Assembly (NCBI GenBank): GCA_934276695.1
Contig: CAKQTF010000003.1
Span: 1-21,895, forward strand
DNA length: 21,895 nt
Reading direction: 5' to 3'
Source of the DNA: an uncultured Spirochaetales bacterium
GTDB lineage: Bacteria; Spirochaetota; Spirochaetia; Sphaerochaetales; Sphaerochaetaceae
Part shown: positions 7,852-16,337 of the stretch, piece after piece
Position numbering within the stretch: position 1 is the first letter of the stretch
Layout: every line of letters begins with the position of its first letter
Notes under the pieces: model-generated
What the model was told of the DNA's origin: nothing
Database searches by the model: none
Seen by the model: only the letters and a program-made list of their open reading frames with translations
Position numbers and translations under genes: made by a program

Positions 7852-8694
7852 TTACCTGCCCATGGATGTGATCCACTCAACTGTTTCAGGATCATAGTGG
7901 GAGAAGAATGAGCTTGAGAGCCTGTCAAGTCCTGCAATCTGAGCCATCTCATCCTCTGACAGGCTGAAATCAAAGACATTGATATTCTCAGCCATCCTCT
8001 CATAATGCGTGGATTTCGGTATAACAACAGTGCCCCTCTGGATATGCCAGCGGATGATGACCTGAGCAGCTGACTTTCCATGAGCCATTCCTATTGTGTT
8101 CAGAACCGGATCCTCAAAGAGCCCATTACGGCCTTCCCCGAATGGAGCCCATGCCTCATGCTGCACATTGTACTTAGCCATCCATTTCCTTGCCTCATTC
8201 TGCTGATAATGCGGATGGGTCTCCACCTGGTTGACCATTGGCGTGATACGTGAGAATGCTGCAATGTCGACAAGCCTGTCAGGATAGAAGTTTGATACTC
8301 CGATAGCTTTCAGAATGCCTTCATCGTACATATCCTCAAGAGCTCTCCATGCACCATAATAGTCCGCAAAAGGCTGATGCAGCAGCATCAGATCAAGATA
8401 GTCTGTCTTCAGCTTTTTGAGAGATTCCTCCACAGACTTCCTGCATTCATCATAGCCATAATGGCTGATCCATACTTTTGATGTCAGGAATAATTCTGAT
8501 CTTGAGATTCCAGAGGATGAAACAGCCTCGCCGACTTCACCCTCATTGAAATAAGCCTGCGCAGTATCAATGCTCCTGTAGCCTGCCCTGAGAGCATCGA
8601 GCACGCATCTGGTGCATTCATCCTTTGCCACCTGATAAACACCATATCCTACAATAGGCATTCTCACTCCATTTGATAGTGTTACGTATTCCAT
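7852..8694 (-). CDS. Aldo/keto reductase, 2,5-diketogluconate reductase-like
   Basis: A 280-residue NADPH-dependent reductase of the AKR5-like branch. The catalytic tetrad is D43 (SIDTAQAY), Y48, K73 (LTSKVW) and H106 (MLLHQP). The GVSNF motif, the VNQVETHPHYQQ strand and the coenzyme-phosphate loop VVIPKSTHYERMAENI are all present, so it should be a working enzyme. A strong ribosome binding site (AGAGGTG) precedes the ATG. The gene begins 21 bases after the exported alpha/beta hydrolase on the same strand, so the two are probably co-transcribed, and a strong terminator follows. Substrates of this group range over sugar acids, aldehydes and ketones and cannot be assigned here. Confidence 0.9.
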   Translation of the reverse strand: MEYVTLSNGVRMPIVGYGVYQVAKDECTRCVLDALRAGYRSIDTAQAYFNEGEVGEAVSSSGISRSELFLTSKVWISHYGYDECRKSVEESLKKLKTDYLDLMLLHQPFADYYGAWRALEDMYDEGILKAIGVSNFYPDRLVDIAAFSRITPMVNQVETHPHYQQNEARKWMAKYNVQHEAWAPFGEGRNGLFEDPVLNTIGMAHGKSAAQVIIRWHIQRGTVVIPKSTHYERMAENINVFDFSLSEDEMAQIAGLDRLSSSFFSHYDPETVEWITSMGR

Positions 8695-8715
8695 TTATTC
8701 ACCTCTTCCAGATAA

Positions 8716-9768
8716 TCAGACCTTATGCAATCTGATCCATGATTCAATAAGATCCGCAATCTTTCCGTTATTCATTTCCTGGAACATGAAGTGGCTATTG
8801 CCTGTTATTCCCTTTTCAGGAAGATTCCAGACCTCGGCATAACCGCCATCTGCATTATAATGATCTGCGAAATCAATAGCCTGATCCCTTATGCTCCGCC
8901 AGAAAGCCGTTGACTGTATATCCTCTGGCCCATTATCAATATAGTCACCGAATATTATGAGAATCGGGATTCCGGCCTCCAGGAATCCATTATATTCTGC
9001 AGAGCCTACAGCAGGTGTTCCTCCTGGCTCAATTGCGATTATTGCTGAGATATTCTCAGCATCCGTCTGCCAGCCTACCCGTCCGCCCTGCGAATGTGTT
9101 ATATAGATGGATTTCTTACCAGTCATCTTCCTGACATCACTAAGCACATCGCTCATAACGCTTCCGAAAAGCACTTCATCATAAGCACCGGTATTCGGTG
9201 TCATCTGTCTGAAGAACTGGTTCTGAGCTTCTTCTCCCTCAGGAAACTGGCTTCCTTCATAGCGGCCAGGCGCCACCCGTCCGATTCTGAAATGAGTATA
9301 CCAGGCCTGATCTCCTGGAAGGTATGCATCATTTCTTGATGGGAATGTATCAATGAATCCTGATGTCATGTAAGCAGTATTCCCAGCCTCTCCTCTCCGC
9401 GGCTGGTCAACAAGAAACACAGAATGCCCTTTACGAAGGAATAGATCACTCCACCCTTCCCTTCCATCCGGAGTAGTCATCCATCCCATCCTGCTCTGGC
9501 CATAGCCATGAAGGAAAACAACGGGGCTTGACTTATGCTTTGATGGGATCTGGTAAAGCACATTCGCATGGTCAATATGCGCTGTATTGCCTTCCCTTGT
9601 CGGGGAAAGCCAGTTAATTGTCTCGTCATAAGTGCCAGCAATAGGCTCTGTGACAGTGCCTCCGGAACTGAATATGCCCTGCTTTTCAATGCTTAAGGCC
9701 TTTGATGATGCAGATATGATGCTGGTAATAGCTACCATGCAGATAAAAGAGGCCAGAATCCTTTTCAT
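8716..9768 (-). CDS. Exported alpha/beta hydrolase (esterase-like)
   Basis: A 350-residue secreted or periplasmic serine hydrolase. Residues 1 to about 20 form a signal peptide (MKR followed by a hydrophobic core). An oxyanion-hole HGYGQS segment lies at 87-92, the nucleophile elbow is THSQGG (224-229, S226), and the likely catalytic histidine is H326 in GNSHFMFQEMNN. The acid is probably E247 (IEPGG) or D275. The family contains esterases and lactonases acting outside the cytoplasm; the substrate is unknown. AAGGAG stands eight bases before the ATG. It is upstream of an aldo/keto reductase in the same operon and divergent from a LysR gene, which probably controls it. Confidence 0.87.
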   Translation of the reverse strand: MKRILASFICMVAITSIISASSKALSIEKQGIFSSGGTVTEPIAGTYDETINWLSPTREGNTAHIDHANVLYQIPSKHKSSPVVFLHGYGQSRMGWMTTPDGREGWSDLFLRKGHSVFLVDQPRRGEAGNTAYMTSGFIDTFPSRNDAYLPGDQAWYTHFRIGRVAPGRYEGSQFPEGEEAQNQFFRQMTPNTGAYDEVLFGSVMSDVLSDVRKMTGKKSIYITHSQGGRVGWQTDAENISAIIAIEPGGTPAVGSAEYNGFLEAGIPILIIFGDYIDNGPEDIQSTAFWRSIRDQAIDFADHYNADGGYAEVWNLPEKGITGNSHFMFQEMNNGKIADLIESWIRLHKV

Positions 9769-9854
9769 AAGATGATCTCCTTAATTCAGATGATTAATGC
9801 ACTTAGAGCCTACCCTAAAACAAAGATTCTTTAAAATAAAAGTTTTTCAGACTC

Positions 9855-9875
9855 ACTATGCATTCTGCTTATAGT
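9855..9875. promoter_or_regulatory. Probable LysR-type operator (T-N11-A)
   Basis: A perfect inverted repeat ACTAT-N11-ATAGT lies in the 135-bp gap between the hydrolase operon and the LysR gene, 28 bases before the regulator start. This is the classic T-N11-A form bound by LysR-type regulators, which commonly sit divergent from their target. Binding is inferred. Confidence 0.6.
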
Positions 9876-9903
9876 AAAAGCCGATTGATGATAGAATGGA
9901 TCC

Positions 9904-10800
9904 ATGATTGAAATGTATGTGCTGAAAGAGCTTATTGCATTCTATGAATATGGGACGCTTACTGCGGCCGCAGAGCAGCTAAATGTCTCCCAGCCAGCCT
10001 TAAGCAGGTCAATGAAAAAGCTTGAGTATGATCTTGAAGCAGATCTGTTTGACAGGAGCAGGAACAGGATAACGCTGAATGAGACAGGGAGAATCGCAGC
10101 AGAGCTTGCCAGGAAAGTCATTGAGGATGAGGAAGCATTTGAGAGGAAAGTAAAGGAGCATAACCGATTGAACAGGGTATTCACATTCGGCTCAATAGCT
10201 CCGATGCCGATCTCAAAGCTCACAGGGCTGCTATCAGAATATCTTGATGGAATGACAGTGGAATCAGTGCTCTATGATACAGAAAAGGAGCTATATAGGG
10301 ACCTCTCAAAAGACAGGCTGAAACTCATTGTCACTCATTCCAGGCCAAAAGACACAGCGAAATACTGCTATGAGAAACTCTTTGAAGAGCATCTGTACGC
10401 AGTGCTTCCTGACACGCATAGACTTGCCGGAAGAGAGTCAATCTCCCTTAGGGAACTTGATGGGGAGAAAATCCTTATATACAACAGGCTTGGCTTCTGG
10501 TATGAGAATACAAGAAGGCTTATTCCAAAAGCGGAATTCCTTGAGCAGAGCGAGCAGTCTGCACTGAAGAAGCTCGTTGAGATCACTCCATTAGCATCAT
10601 TTGCAACAGATATGACAATGAATGAATCAGGAGCACCTCTAAGCAAGAAAGCAATCCCGATAACAGATAAGGAAGTCAATGTCACATTCTACTGTGTTGT
10701 ACTGAGAAGGAATATGAAAGAACTCAGTGGCATCTTAGCCGGAATACGCTCTCATATTGCAGCCGATAACGGATATGATAGCCATGGAACACATACCTGA
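9904..10800 (+). CDS. LysR family transcriptional regulator
   Basis: A 298-residue transcription factor. The N-terminal winged helix-turn-helix is clear: LTAAAEQLNVSQPALSRSMKKLE at about residues 19-41, followed by LFDR and the LNETG turn, typical of the family. About residue 90 onward is the periplasmic-binding-protein-like effector domain. The start chosen keeps MIEM before the first helix; a second ATG three codons later (9913) is also possible. It is transcribed divergently from the alpha/beta hydrolase-aldo/keto reductase operon, with a T-N11-A palindrome between, so it probably regulates that operon and itself. The inducer is unknown. Confidence 0.92.
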   Translation: MIEMYVLKELIAFYEYGTLTAAAEQLNVSQPALSRSMKKLEYDLEADLFDRSRNRITLNETGRIAAELARKVIEDEEAFERKVKEHNRLNRVFTFGSIAPMPISKLTGLLSEYLDGMTVESVLYDTEKELYRDLSKDRLKLIVTHSRPKDTAKYCYEKLFEEHLYAVLPDTHRLAGRESISLRELDGEKILIYNRLGFWYENTRRLIPKAEFLEQSEQSALKKLVEITPLASFATDMTMNESGAPLSKKAIPITDKEVNVTFYCVVLRRNMKELSGILAGIRSHIAADNGYDSHGTHT

Positions 10801-10897
10801 TTCAGAATGTGATCCGATCGTTCCGCTAAATTAACAGGCATTGCACCGCTAACGCCTTCTTTTTGATGCTGTATTATTCCGATATACTGTGAAATAG

Positions 10898-11177
10898 ATA
10901 CTGTCAGAAAGAACAGAGCACATCATCACAAAACCTGCGCACATTGAATCTGAAAGCATTCATCCTCTTATCGATGGTAACGGGAGAACAGGCAGACTCC
11001 TTATGAATCCTTAACTGACGAAAGCAGGATCCCACGATTGACATAAAGTCCACAGACCGGATTGCATACTATAATGCCTTTGATGAATACCATGTAAAGC
11101 ACAGTCTTTCTGCAATGGAAAACCTCTTTGCAGGATACATCAATGCACAGAAATATCTGAGAATCTTGCCGGACTAA
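10898..11177 (+). pseudogene. Decayed Fic family gene fragment
   Basis: A remnant of a Fic-domain protein (AMP-transferase fold, often toxin-like). In one frame, open from 10898, the catalytic motif HPLIDGNGRTGR (10961-10996) is followed by LLMNP, then a stop at 11012-11014. The reading continues as LTKAG and then, after a one-base frame change near 11028, as DPTIDIK, RIAYYNAFDEYH and a long C-terminal helix to a stop at 11175-11177. These pieces follow the usual Fic order after the motif. The N-terminal two-thirds is missing or unrecognisable. It therefore has an internal stop, a frameshift and no start, and cannot encode a working protein. The rest of 10801-11272 shows no gene. Confidence 0.8.
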
Positions 11178-11272
11178 GCATAAAGGCATAGGCATCTCCT
11201 GCTGGCTGAATAAGCAGATGAACAGTCATATGCCTGATTACAATACGGCATCAGTCCAGATCAGCCTTTTTC

Positions 11273-12355
11273 TCAGAATACAGACTCAATCCCTATATAT
11301 CCGGCATATGAATTCACAGACAGCTTATTATTATAGCCATAGATCCCGCCTGCTTTTAATCTCACCCCATCAACAGCAAGGAACGATACTGATGCATTTA
11401 CCATCACTCCCCTATATGATGATTCAGAGAATCTGTTTACTGCAGAGATATATACAGATGTCCTATCTGTAGGCGCAACTGAAAGAGCTGTCATTATGTC
11501 ATAGTTCTTCTTATAGAAATCCAGCTCAGACGAGAGATAGAGCCCTATCGAGCATGATGATGCCTCACCCTCAACTGTGTACTGCTTCATGAGATTCAGA
11601 GCAACCCTGCAGTCATCAGTGCTCCTGAATGAGCTCTGGACTCCAGCTGTTATATCAAAATACAGATTCATATCAGCTGCAAAGGCTGCAGTATGGACAT
11701 TCCCATCACTGAACGAATAGAAACCATGAAGACTCTTAAGATACTTTGCTGAGAATGACTTCCTTATTGTAAGGCCTCCTGCAAGCTTCTGATCCTCAAG
11801 AGGTATTGAGAGCGCAGCATCTGCTGCCCAGCCTGAGCCAAGATTCTGAGAGATATCAAGAAGCCATATATTGCGGCTATCACTCTCGCCAGCCTTCTCA
11901 TTGCGGGACATATCAGAGATCAGCACGTCTCCAACTCTGTAGTATGTTCCAAGCCCCCATGAAATCGGAGCCTTTCCTACAGTAATAGTAGTTTTGCTTT
12001 TGAATAGAGATGGGATCCTGAACTTAACATATCCCTTTTCCAGCAGCACACCGTAATAACCAGACTCACCCATCCTGGCTACTGAGAATAAGCCTTTGAC
12101 CTCTCCCTTAAGATCAGGGCCTGAAGCTTTGATATAAGCCTTAGCCTCAGACAGCCATAAAGCTGTATTCTTATATGATTGACTTGGCAGATCGCCAAGG
12201 AAAGCATCCTCTGCTGCAGCCAGATCCGCCCCGGAGAATGTTCCGTTGTAGAGCATTCCCATCATATCAAGAGAAGCCCCTGCCTCATATCCAGAAGCAT
12301 AGGCGCATAACAATGCAGATAGCAATATAACAAGAATCAACAAGCATTTCTTCAT
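11273..12355 (-). CDS. Exported beta-barrel outer-membrane-type protein
   Basis: From the ATG at 12355 this is a 360-residue protein. I prefer this start to a longer in-frame one because MKKCLLILVILLSALLCAYA is a clean signal peptide and AAAGGGG lies upstream at the right distance. The mature part is rich in alternating polar/aromatic and hydrophobic residues, glycine and serine, as in transmembrane beta strands (for example GYYGVLLEKGYVKFRI and TVGKAPISWGLGTYYRVGD). It ends in a terminal phenylalanine (YIGIESVF), the usual outer-membrane barrel sorting signal. No named family recognised. It is last in the operon with the LolA-like protein and the FtsX-type ABC transporter, 31 bp after the former, so it may be the outer-membrane end of that system or its cargo. 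Confidence 0.75.
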   Translation of the reverse strand: MKKCLLILVILLSALLCAYASGYEAGASLDMMGMLYNGTFSGADLAAAEDAFLGDLPSQSYKNTALWLSEAKAYIKASGPDLKGEVKGLFSVARMGESGYYGVLLEKGYVKFRIPSLFKSKTTITVGKAPISWGLGTYYRVGDVLISDMSRNEKAGESDSRNIWLLDISQNLGSGWAADAALSIPLEDQKLAGGLTIRKSFSAKYLKSLHGFYSFSDGNVHTAAFAADMNLYFDITAGVQSSFRSTDDCRVALNLMKQYTVEGEASSCSIGLYLSSELDFYKKNYDIMTALSVAPTDRTSVYISAVNRFSESSYRGVMVNASVSFLAVDGVRLKAGGIYGYNNKLSVNSYAGYIGIESVF

Positions 12356-12386
12356 GACAATCCCCTTTACCGAATAGCGGTTTACC

Positions 12387-13118
12387 CTACCACTGGAGTT
12401 CCTCTTTATCAAACAGTGATTCATTAAGCTTCTCATTGAATGAGAGTGCTGAGATTCTGAGCTCACTGCTGTTGCTCTTCTTTATTGCATTCTGTGTCCG
12501 CACTGATGTCGGATAAAGCGGCATGGACTCTGTGTAATCAGAGTAGAATATCTCCTTCTGCAGCCTTCCGCTTCTGGAGAACAGGCTCTGCTTGAGTGGG
12601 ACAAAGCGCTCCTTATCTATCAGCATCTCCTCCCTCTGATATGTCTCTGAAAGCTTCTTGGCAACAAACAGCACCCTATAGCACTCAATACCTTCAAAGC
12701 TCTCCTCCCCGAGGAGCTCATATTCATAGCGGTCCTCATAATCATCATCGCCGGTAAGGTCCTCATATGAGAAATCAGAGCCGAGAAATGAATTCTTCAG
12801 ACCTGAGCCAGAAAGCCTGACGACCTCATCAGCATCCGGATAGTAGATGTAGATCTCATCATCCAAGCGAAGGATCTTCTGACCTTTATCAAGCCCTGAT
12901 GTAACAAGGAGAAGGGTATCCCCATCCCCCTTCTGATAAGCTGTGAAAGCCATTGAAGTCTCTCCGAGCTTATCATTATTCTTCATGACAGCATCAAACG
13001 AGAGTGAATCATAATCCATGACATCCTCCATCCTGTCTATAATCCACTTCGCATTATTATCAGAATATGCTGATATGCACATCAAAAGGCACATCAATAC
13101 CATAACAGTCTTTCTCAT
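12387..13118 (-). CDS. LolA-like outer membrane lipoprotein-sorting protein
   Basis: A 243-residue periplasmic protein with a signal peptide (residues 1 to about 19, MRKTVMVLMCLLMCISAYS). The pattern matches the 'outer membrane lipoprotein-sorting protein' group related to LolA: IYIYYPDADEVVRLSGSGLKNSFLGSDFSYED near the middle, then ECYRVLFVAKK, KERFVPLKQSLFSRSGRLQKEI and a C-terminal LNESLFDKEEL. Such proteins form an open half-barrel that carries a lipid or lipoprotein across the periplasm. The start overlaps the stop of the second permease as ATGA, so expression is coupled to the transporter. It is longer than classical LolA, and what it carries is inferred only. Confidence 0.83.
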   Translation of the reverse strand: MRKTVMVLMCLLMCISAYSDNNAKWIIDRMEDVMDYDSLSFDAVMKNNDKLGETSMAFTAYQKGDGDTLLLVTSGLDKGQKILRLDDEIYIYYPDADEVVRLSGSGLKNSFLGSDFSYEDLTGDDDYEDRYEYELLGEESFEGIECYRVLFVAKKLSETYQREEMLIDKERFVPLKQSLFSRSGRLQKEIFYSDYTESMPLYPTSVRTQNAIKKSNSSELRISALSFNEKLNESLFDKEELQW

Positions 13119-14341
13119 GCTTCCTCCCTTAATGATTCTGCAACTTCAAGCTTCCTGACACGGCGTGTTGCGATAAAGCTTGCAAGAGCAGAGACCGCTA
13201 CTTCTATAGCGACAACAGCAAAATACAGATATGAGGCCAGATCGGTATAAAGTATGTTCGGGAATCCCCATCCTTCAACAGCATCAGCTCCGAATGGAGT
13301 CAGATCAAGTCCATGAATACCGAAGAATGTTATAATGGCCTTGCCTGCAAGAGCCGCAAGCAAAGATGACATAAGCGATATCATCATGCCTTCAATGATG
13401 AGAAGGACAATCACATACTGCCTGGAGAAGCCAAGTGCTATCATAGTGCTTATCTCCTTCTTCCTCTCAAGTGTAGACATCATCATGGTGTTGAATACCA
13501 GCGTAGATGCAATGAAGAAGAAGAGTACTACAACGATTGCAATCATAACGTCATACAGCGGAAGGATAGGATAAATTGCAGATATCCCCTTCCAGCCTTT
13601 CACTTCAATATCATCATTCATCAGCACCTTACTGATAGTCTCAGCCATCAGATCCGGATCCGCAGCCCCATCAAGCCATACATGCATCTCGAGGGCGCCT
13701 CCATTCATATGGAGGATCTGCGAGAGCACACTCTCAGACACAACTGCCAGGGAGCTGTTGTATTCTGCACTGTTATATCCGATGGCACCCACAATCCTGA
13801 ATGTGGATGCATTTGTACCGCCTGTGGCTGTGCGGAAAACCACTGTGACCTGATCACCGACAGAAAGGCTGAATTCATCAAGGAACCTGACTGTAGCCAT
13901 CATCTCCCTCGTTCCATCCTCAAGAAGCCGGCCTTCCTTGATGATCACATCATCACCGATATATACAGATCCAGGATCAGCACCTATCACAGACACCGTA
14001 GACAGCTTCCCGTCTTTATAGAGAGAGCCATATACATTTATCAGAGCCTCTGCACCGCTGACACCATCAATGGCAAGAAGCTCATCCTTTATGCCATCAC
14101 AGTCCTCAATATAGAACTGGAGAGGCATAAGGCTTTCATACTCACTGTATTTGCCCATCCGGATCCTGACATCGCCAAGTGAGAATCTCCGCTCATTGTC
14201 GACCATATCGCCGATGCATGAGTACATAAAGCTCATGACTATCAGCACAATAAGGACTGCAACGAGAATCGAAAGCCCTGTTATGACTGTGCGCCTCTTA
14301 TTCCTGAGGCAGTTTCTGAATGCAAGCTTCAATAACATCAT
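13115..14341 (-). CDS. FtsX/LolE-type ABC transporter permease (second)
   Basis: A 408-residue inner-membrane permease of the MacB/LolE/FtsX type. It has one N-terminal helix (about 18-40), a large periplasmic domain (about 45-260), then three helices at about 262-286, 309-335 and 370-391. The conserved cytoplasmic coupling segment STLERKKEISTMIALGFSR follows helix 2. It starts with ATGATG, which overlaps the stop of the preceding permease, and its stop overlaps the LolA-like start, both as ATGA. With the other permease and the ATPase it should form a heterodimeric transporter that moves substrate out of the inner membrane by mechanotransmission, not by transport across the membrane. Confidence 0.88.
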   Translation of the reverse strand: MMLLKLAFRNCLRNKRRTVITGLSILVAVLIVLIVMSFMYSCIGDMVDNERRFSLGDVRIRMGKYSEYESLMPLQFYIEDCDGIKDELLAIDGVSGAEALINVYGSLYKDGKLSTVSVIGADPGSVYIGDDVIIKEGRLLEDGTREMMATVRFLDEFSLSVGDQVTVVFRTATGGTNASTFRIVGAIGYNSAEYNSSLAVVSESVLSQILHMNGGALEMHVWLDGAADPDLMAETISKVLMNDDIEVKGWKGISAIYPILPLYDVMIAIVVVLFFFIASTLVFNTMMMSTLERKKEISTMIALGFSRQYVIVLLIIEGMMISLMSSLLAALAGKAIITFFGIHGLDLTPFGADAVEGWGFPNILYTDLASYLYFAVVAIEVAVSALASFIATRRVRKLEVAESLREEA

Positions 14342-15597
14342 GCCCTCCTGAATAGCTCTGCAATCTCGCTTCTTCCTGACCTGGCAACAGGAAAGAATGC
14401 AGATAAAGCGGAAAGGATAATAGCCAGCACAGGTATAATGACGAAGGACTGCCAGTACAGCCCTGCCCTGAGAACAAGAGGCACTCTGTATCCGAAATCC
14501 ATATCAGCGCTTACAAATGATGTGATATCAATGCCATAACGGGTCAGCGGATAAAGAACCGCAGCAGCAACTGCCGTTCCAGCTATAGCACCAATAGCGC
14601 CTGCGATGACTCCCTCAAGGACGAAAAGCGATGTAATGCTGTTCCTCGAGAAGCCAAGTGACCTCAGCATAGCCGTCTCCTTCTGCCTTTCGAGCGCTGC
14701 CATGATCATCGTATTCGATATTCCTGATGCAGCGATTATGAAGAGGAATATGAGAATCATATAAGAGCTCCCCTTATCACCATTCATTATTGCCATCAGA
14801 TCATCGTTGACATCCTCATAGTAATAAGCCTCAAGGCCGCTGCCAGCTAGCGAATCACTGACTTTCCTCAAAGCAGAGACCGAAGGATCTGATATCCTTT
14901 TATCCGTAACCGAGATCTCACTGACAGATCCATCAAGGAAAAGATACCCATCAAGGACATCAAGGCTCATGAATACCTCAGAGCCATTGACCGCTGGGTT
15001 CTCAGAATTGAATATCCCGATCACATCTTCATCCATTGTCTCAGAGAAGCCTTCACGCCCAGATGTTGATACTGTTACTGAGTCCCCGACAGAAATGCCA
15101 AGCTTCTCAGCGATCTTGCTGCCGATGACGATCCCGTCCTCTCCGTTTTTCAGCCATTCACCTTCACTTATTGCTGAGCTTAGACGGAATACATCACCGT
15201 CTTTATCCGCATCTGCGCCGATCAGGATTGCATTGATATCAAACTCCGTGTTCTCATCCTCAGAATAGAAGATCAGATCAGATGCGGCCTTATATCTCGG
15301 AGCGCAGTGCATTCCGGCCTTCTCAAGACGCTCCATTGCATCTGCAAGCTCTTCCTCTGTTATGAGCATATCTGATGGATACTCATTTCTCTTATCAAAA
15401 TACCCTCTGGCATATACTGTCACTTCCGAACTCTCATATGACAGAAGATTATATGTAGACATATTGAAGATGCCTCTGAGAAAGCCATCAACAACTGTAG
15501 AGACCAAGACAGATACCAGAACAGCTATTACCGTTATCGCTGTCCGTGTCCTGTACCTTTTGAGGTTTCTGAATGAGAGCTTAAGACATCTCAGCAT
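14338..15597 (-). CDS. FtsX/LolE-type ABC transporter permease (first)
   Basis: A 419-residue permease with the same layout as its neighbour: helix 1 at about 18-37, a periplasmic domain, then helices at about 278-301, 320-349 and 383-403. The coupling segment MAALERQKETAMLRSLGFSR is present. The two permeases are related but clearly different, as in LolC/LolE pairs. The start overlaps the ATPase gene by 7 bp and the end overlaps the second permease by 4 bp. The substrate is inferred to be a lipoprotein or lipid because of the LolA-like gene downstream; an antimicrobial-peptide exporter of MacB type would be the main alternative. Confidence 0.88.
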   Translation of the reverse strand: MLRCLKLSFRNLKRYRTRTAITVIAVLVSVLVSTVVDGFLRGIFNMSTYNLLSYESSEVTVYARGYFDKRNEYPSDMLITEEELADAMERLEKAGMHCAPRYKAASDLIFYSEDENTEFDINAILIGADADKDGDVFRLSSAISEGEWLKNGEDGIVIGSKIAEKLGISVGDSVTVSTSGREGFSETMDEDVIGIFNSENPAVNGSEVFMSLDVLDGYLFLDGSVSEISVTDKRISDPSVSALRKVSDSLAGSGLEAYYYEDVNDDLMAIMNGDKGSSYMILIFLFIIAASGISNTMIMAALERQKETAMLRSLGFSRNSITSLFVLEGVIAGAIGAIAGTAVAAAVLYPLTRYGIDITSFVSADMDFGYRVPLVLRAGLYWQSFVIIPVLAIILSALSAFFPVARSGRSEIAELFRRA

Positions 15598-16301
15598 CTC
15601 CTGTCCTCCAGAACCCTTCCATCTTTCAGTATTATCACCCTTCTCACATTATCAAGGACCTCCTGATCATGTGATGAGTATATGACAGTGATCCCATATT
15701 CCATGTTCAGCATCTCCAGGAGCTCAAGGACAATCCTGCTATTCCTGCTATCAAGATTAGCAGTAGGCTCATCGGCCAGCAGAAGCTTTGGTCTTCTGAC
15801 AACAGCTCTTGCAATTGATACCCTCTGCTGCTGGCCTCCAGACATCTCGCCAGGCTTCCTATCCTCATATCCTTCAAGCCCGACAGCCTTCAGCGCATCC
15901 ATGCTTGCTTTCCTTATGTCATCAACTCCTATCTCTTCAAGCTCCTTCTTTGAAAGAGGCTGGAATGCAAGCTCGACATTCTCAGCAGCAGAGAGAACCG
16001 GGATAAGGTTATAGCTCTGGAAAACAAAGCCTAGATTCATCCTCCTGTAGGCTGTCTTCTCCTTCTCGCTCATATGGGCAAGACTATAATCCCCAAGCTT
16101 TATATCCCCCGATGTTATTGAATCAAGAGTTCCGATCATATTCAGAAGAGTCGTCTTTCCTGATCCCGATGCACCTGAGAAAGCAACGAGCTCCCCAGGT
16201 GAAACCGAAAGGCTTACCCCATCAATAGCCCTTACCTCTTCTTCTCCTGTCCTATAGATCTTCACAAGATCTGATATTTCTATCTGATTTGAGTTAGTCA
16301 T
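15591..16301 (-). CDS. LolD/MacB-type ABC transporter ATP-binding protein
   Basis: A 236-residue ABC ATPase that powers the two FtsX-type permeases encoded next. All motifs are intact: Walker A GASGSGKTT (43-51), Q loop Q95, signature MSGGQQQR (153-160), Walker B LLLADEPT (173-180) and switch H211. It belongs to the LolD/MacB/FtsE branch by NLIPVLSAAENVELAF and LNMIGTLDSITSG. It is the first gene of the five-gene operon. No Shine-Dalgarno sequence precedes the ATG; a possible -10 lies only six bases upstream, so the message may be leaderless. A perfect palindrome covers this area and may be a repressor site. Confidence 0.93.
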   Translation of the reverse strand: MTNSNQIEISDLVKIYRTGEEEVRAIDGVSLSVSPGELVAFSGASGSGKTTLLNMIGTLDSITSGDIKLGDYSLAHMSEKEKTAYRRMNLGFVFQSYNLIPVLSAAENVELAFQPLSKKELEEIGVDDIRKASMDALKAVGLEGYEDRKPGEMSGGQQQRVSIARAVVRRPKLLLADEPTANLDSRNSRIVLELLEMLNMEYGITVIYSSHDQEVLDNVRRVIILKDGRVLEDRRC

Positions 16302-16307
16302 AACAAA

Positions 16308-16324
16308 CTATTACTTTGTAATAG
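16308..16324. promoter_or_regulatory. Perfect palindrome at the start of the ABC operon
   Basis: The inverted repeat CTATTAC-TTT-GTAATAG, six bases before the ATPase start codon (read on the minus strand). It overlaps the place of the -10 box. Being A+T-rich, without a T run and at the promoter, it looks like an operator, not a terminator. Confidence 0.55.
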
Positions 16325-16337
16325 AGCCCTGTGTCAA
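16308..16337 (-). promoter_or_regulatory. Candidate promoter of the ABC-LolA-barrel operon
   Basis: On the minus strand a consensus -35 TTGACA (16332-16337) is followed after 18 bp by TAATAG (16308-16313), a weak -10. Transcription would begin at or next to the ATG at 16301, giving a leaderless or nearly leaderless message. This agrees with the lack of a ribosome binding site. Confidence 0.4.

Noticed and set aside
7640..7876. 78-codon minus-strand ORF antisense to tRNA-Ser(TGA)
   Set aside because: It is the translated complement of a tRNA (contains the familiar RDSNPRR artefact) and crosses two terminators; no coding evidence.
12356..12466. N-terminal 37 codons before the barrel protein signal peptide
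   Set aside because: They overlap the LolA-like gene and would bury the clear signal peptide; the ATG at 12355 has a ribosome binding site.
13682..14182. 166-codon plus-strand ORF
   Set aside because: Lies fully opposite the well-supported second FtsX permease; histidine- and cysteine-rich nonsense composition and no ribosome binding site.
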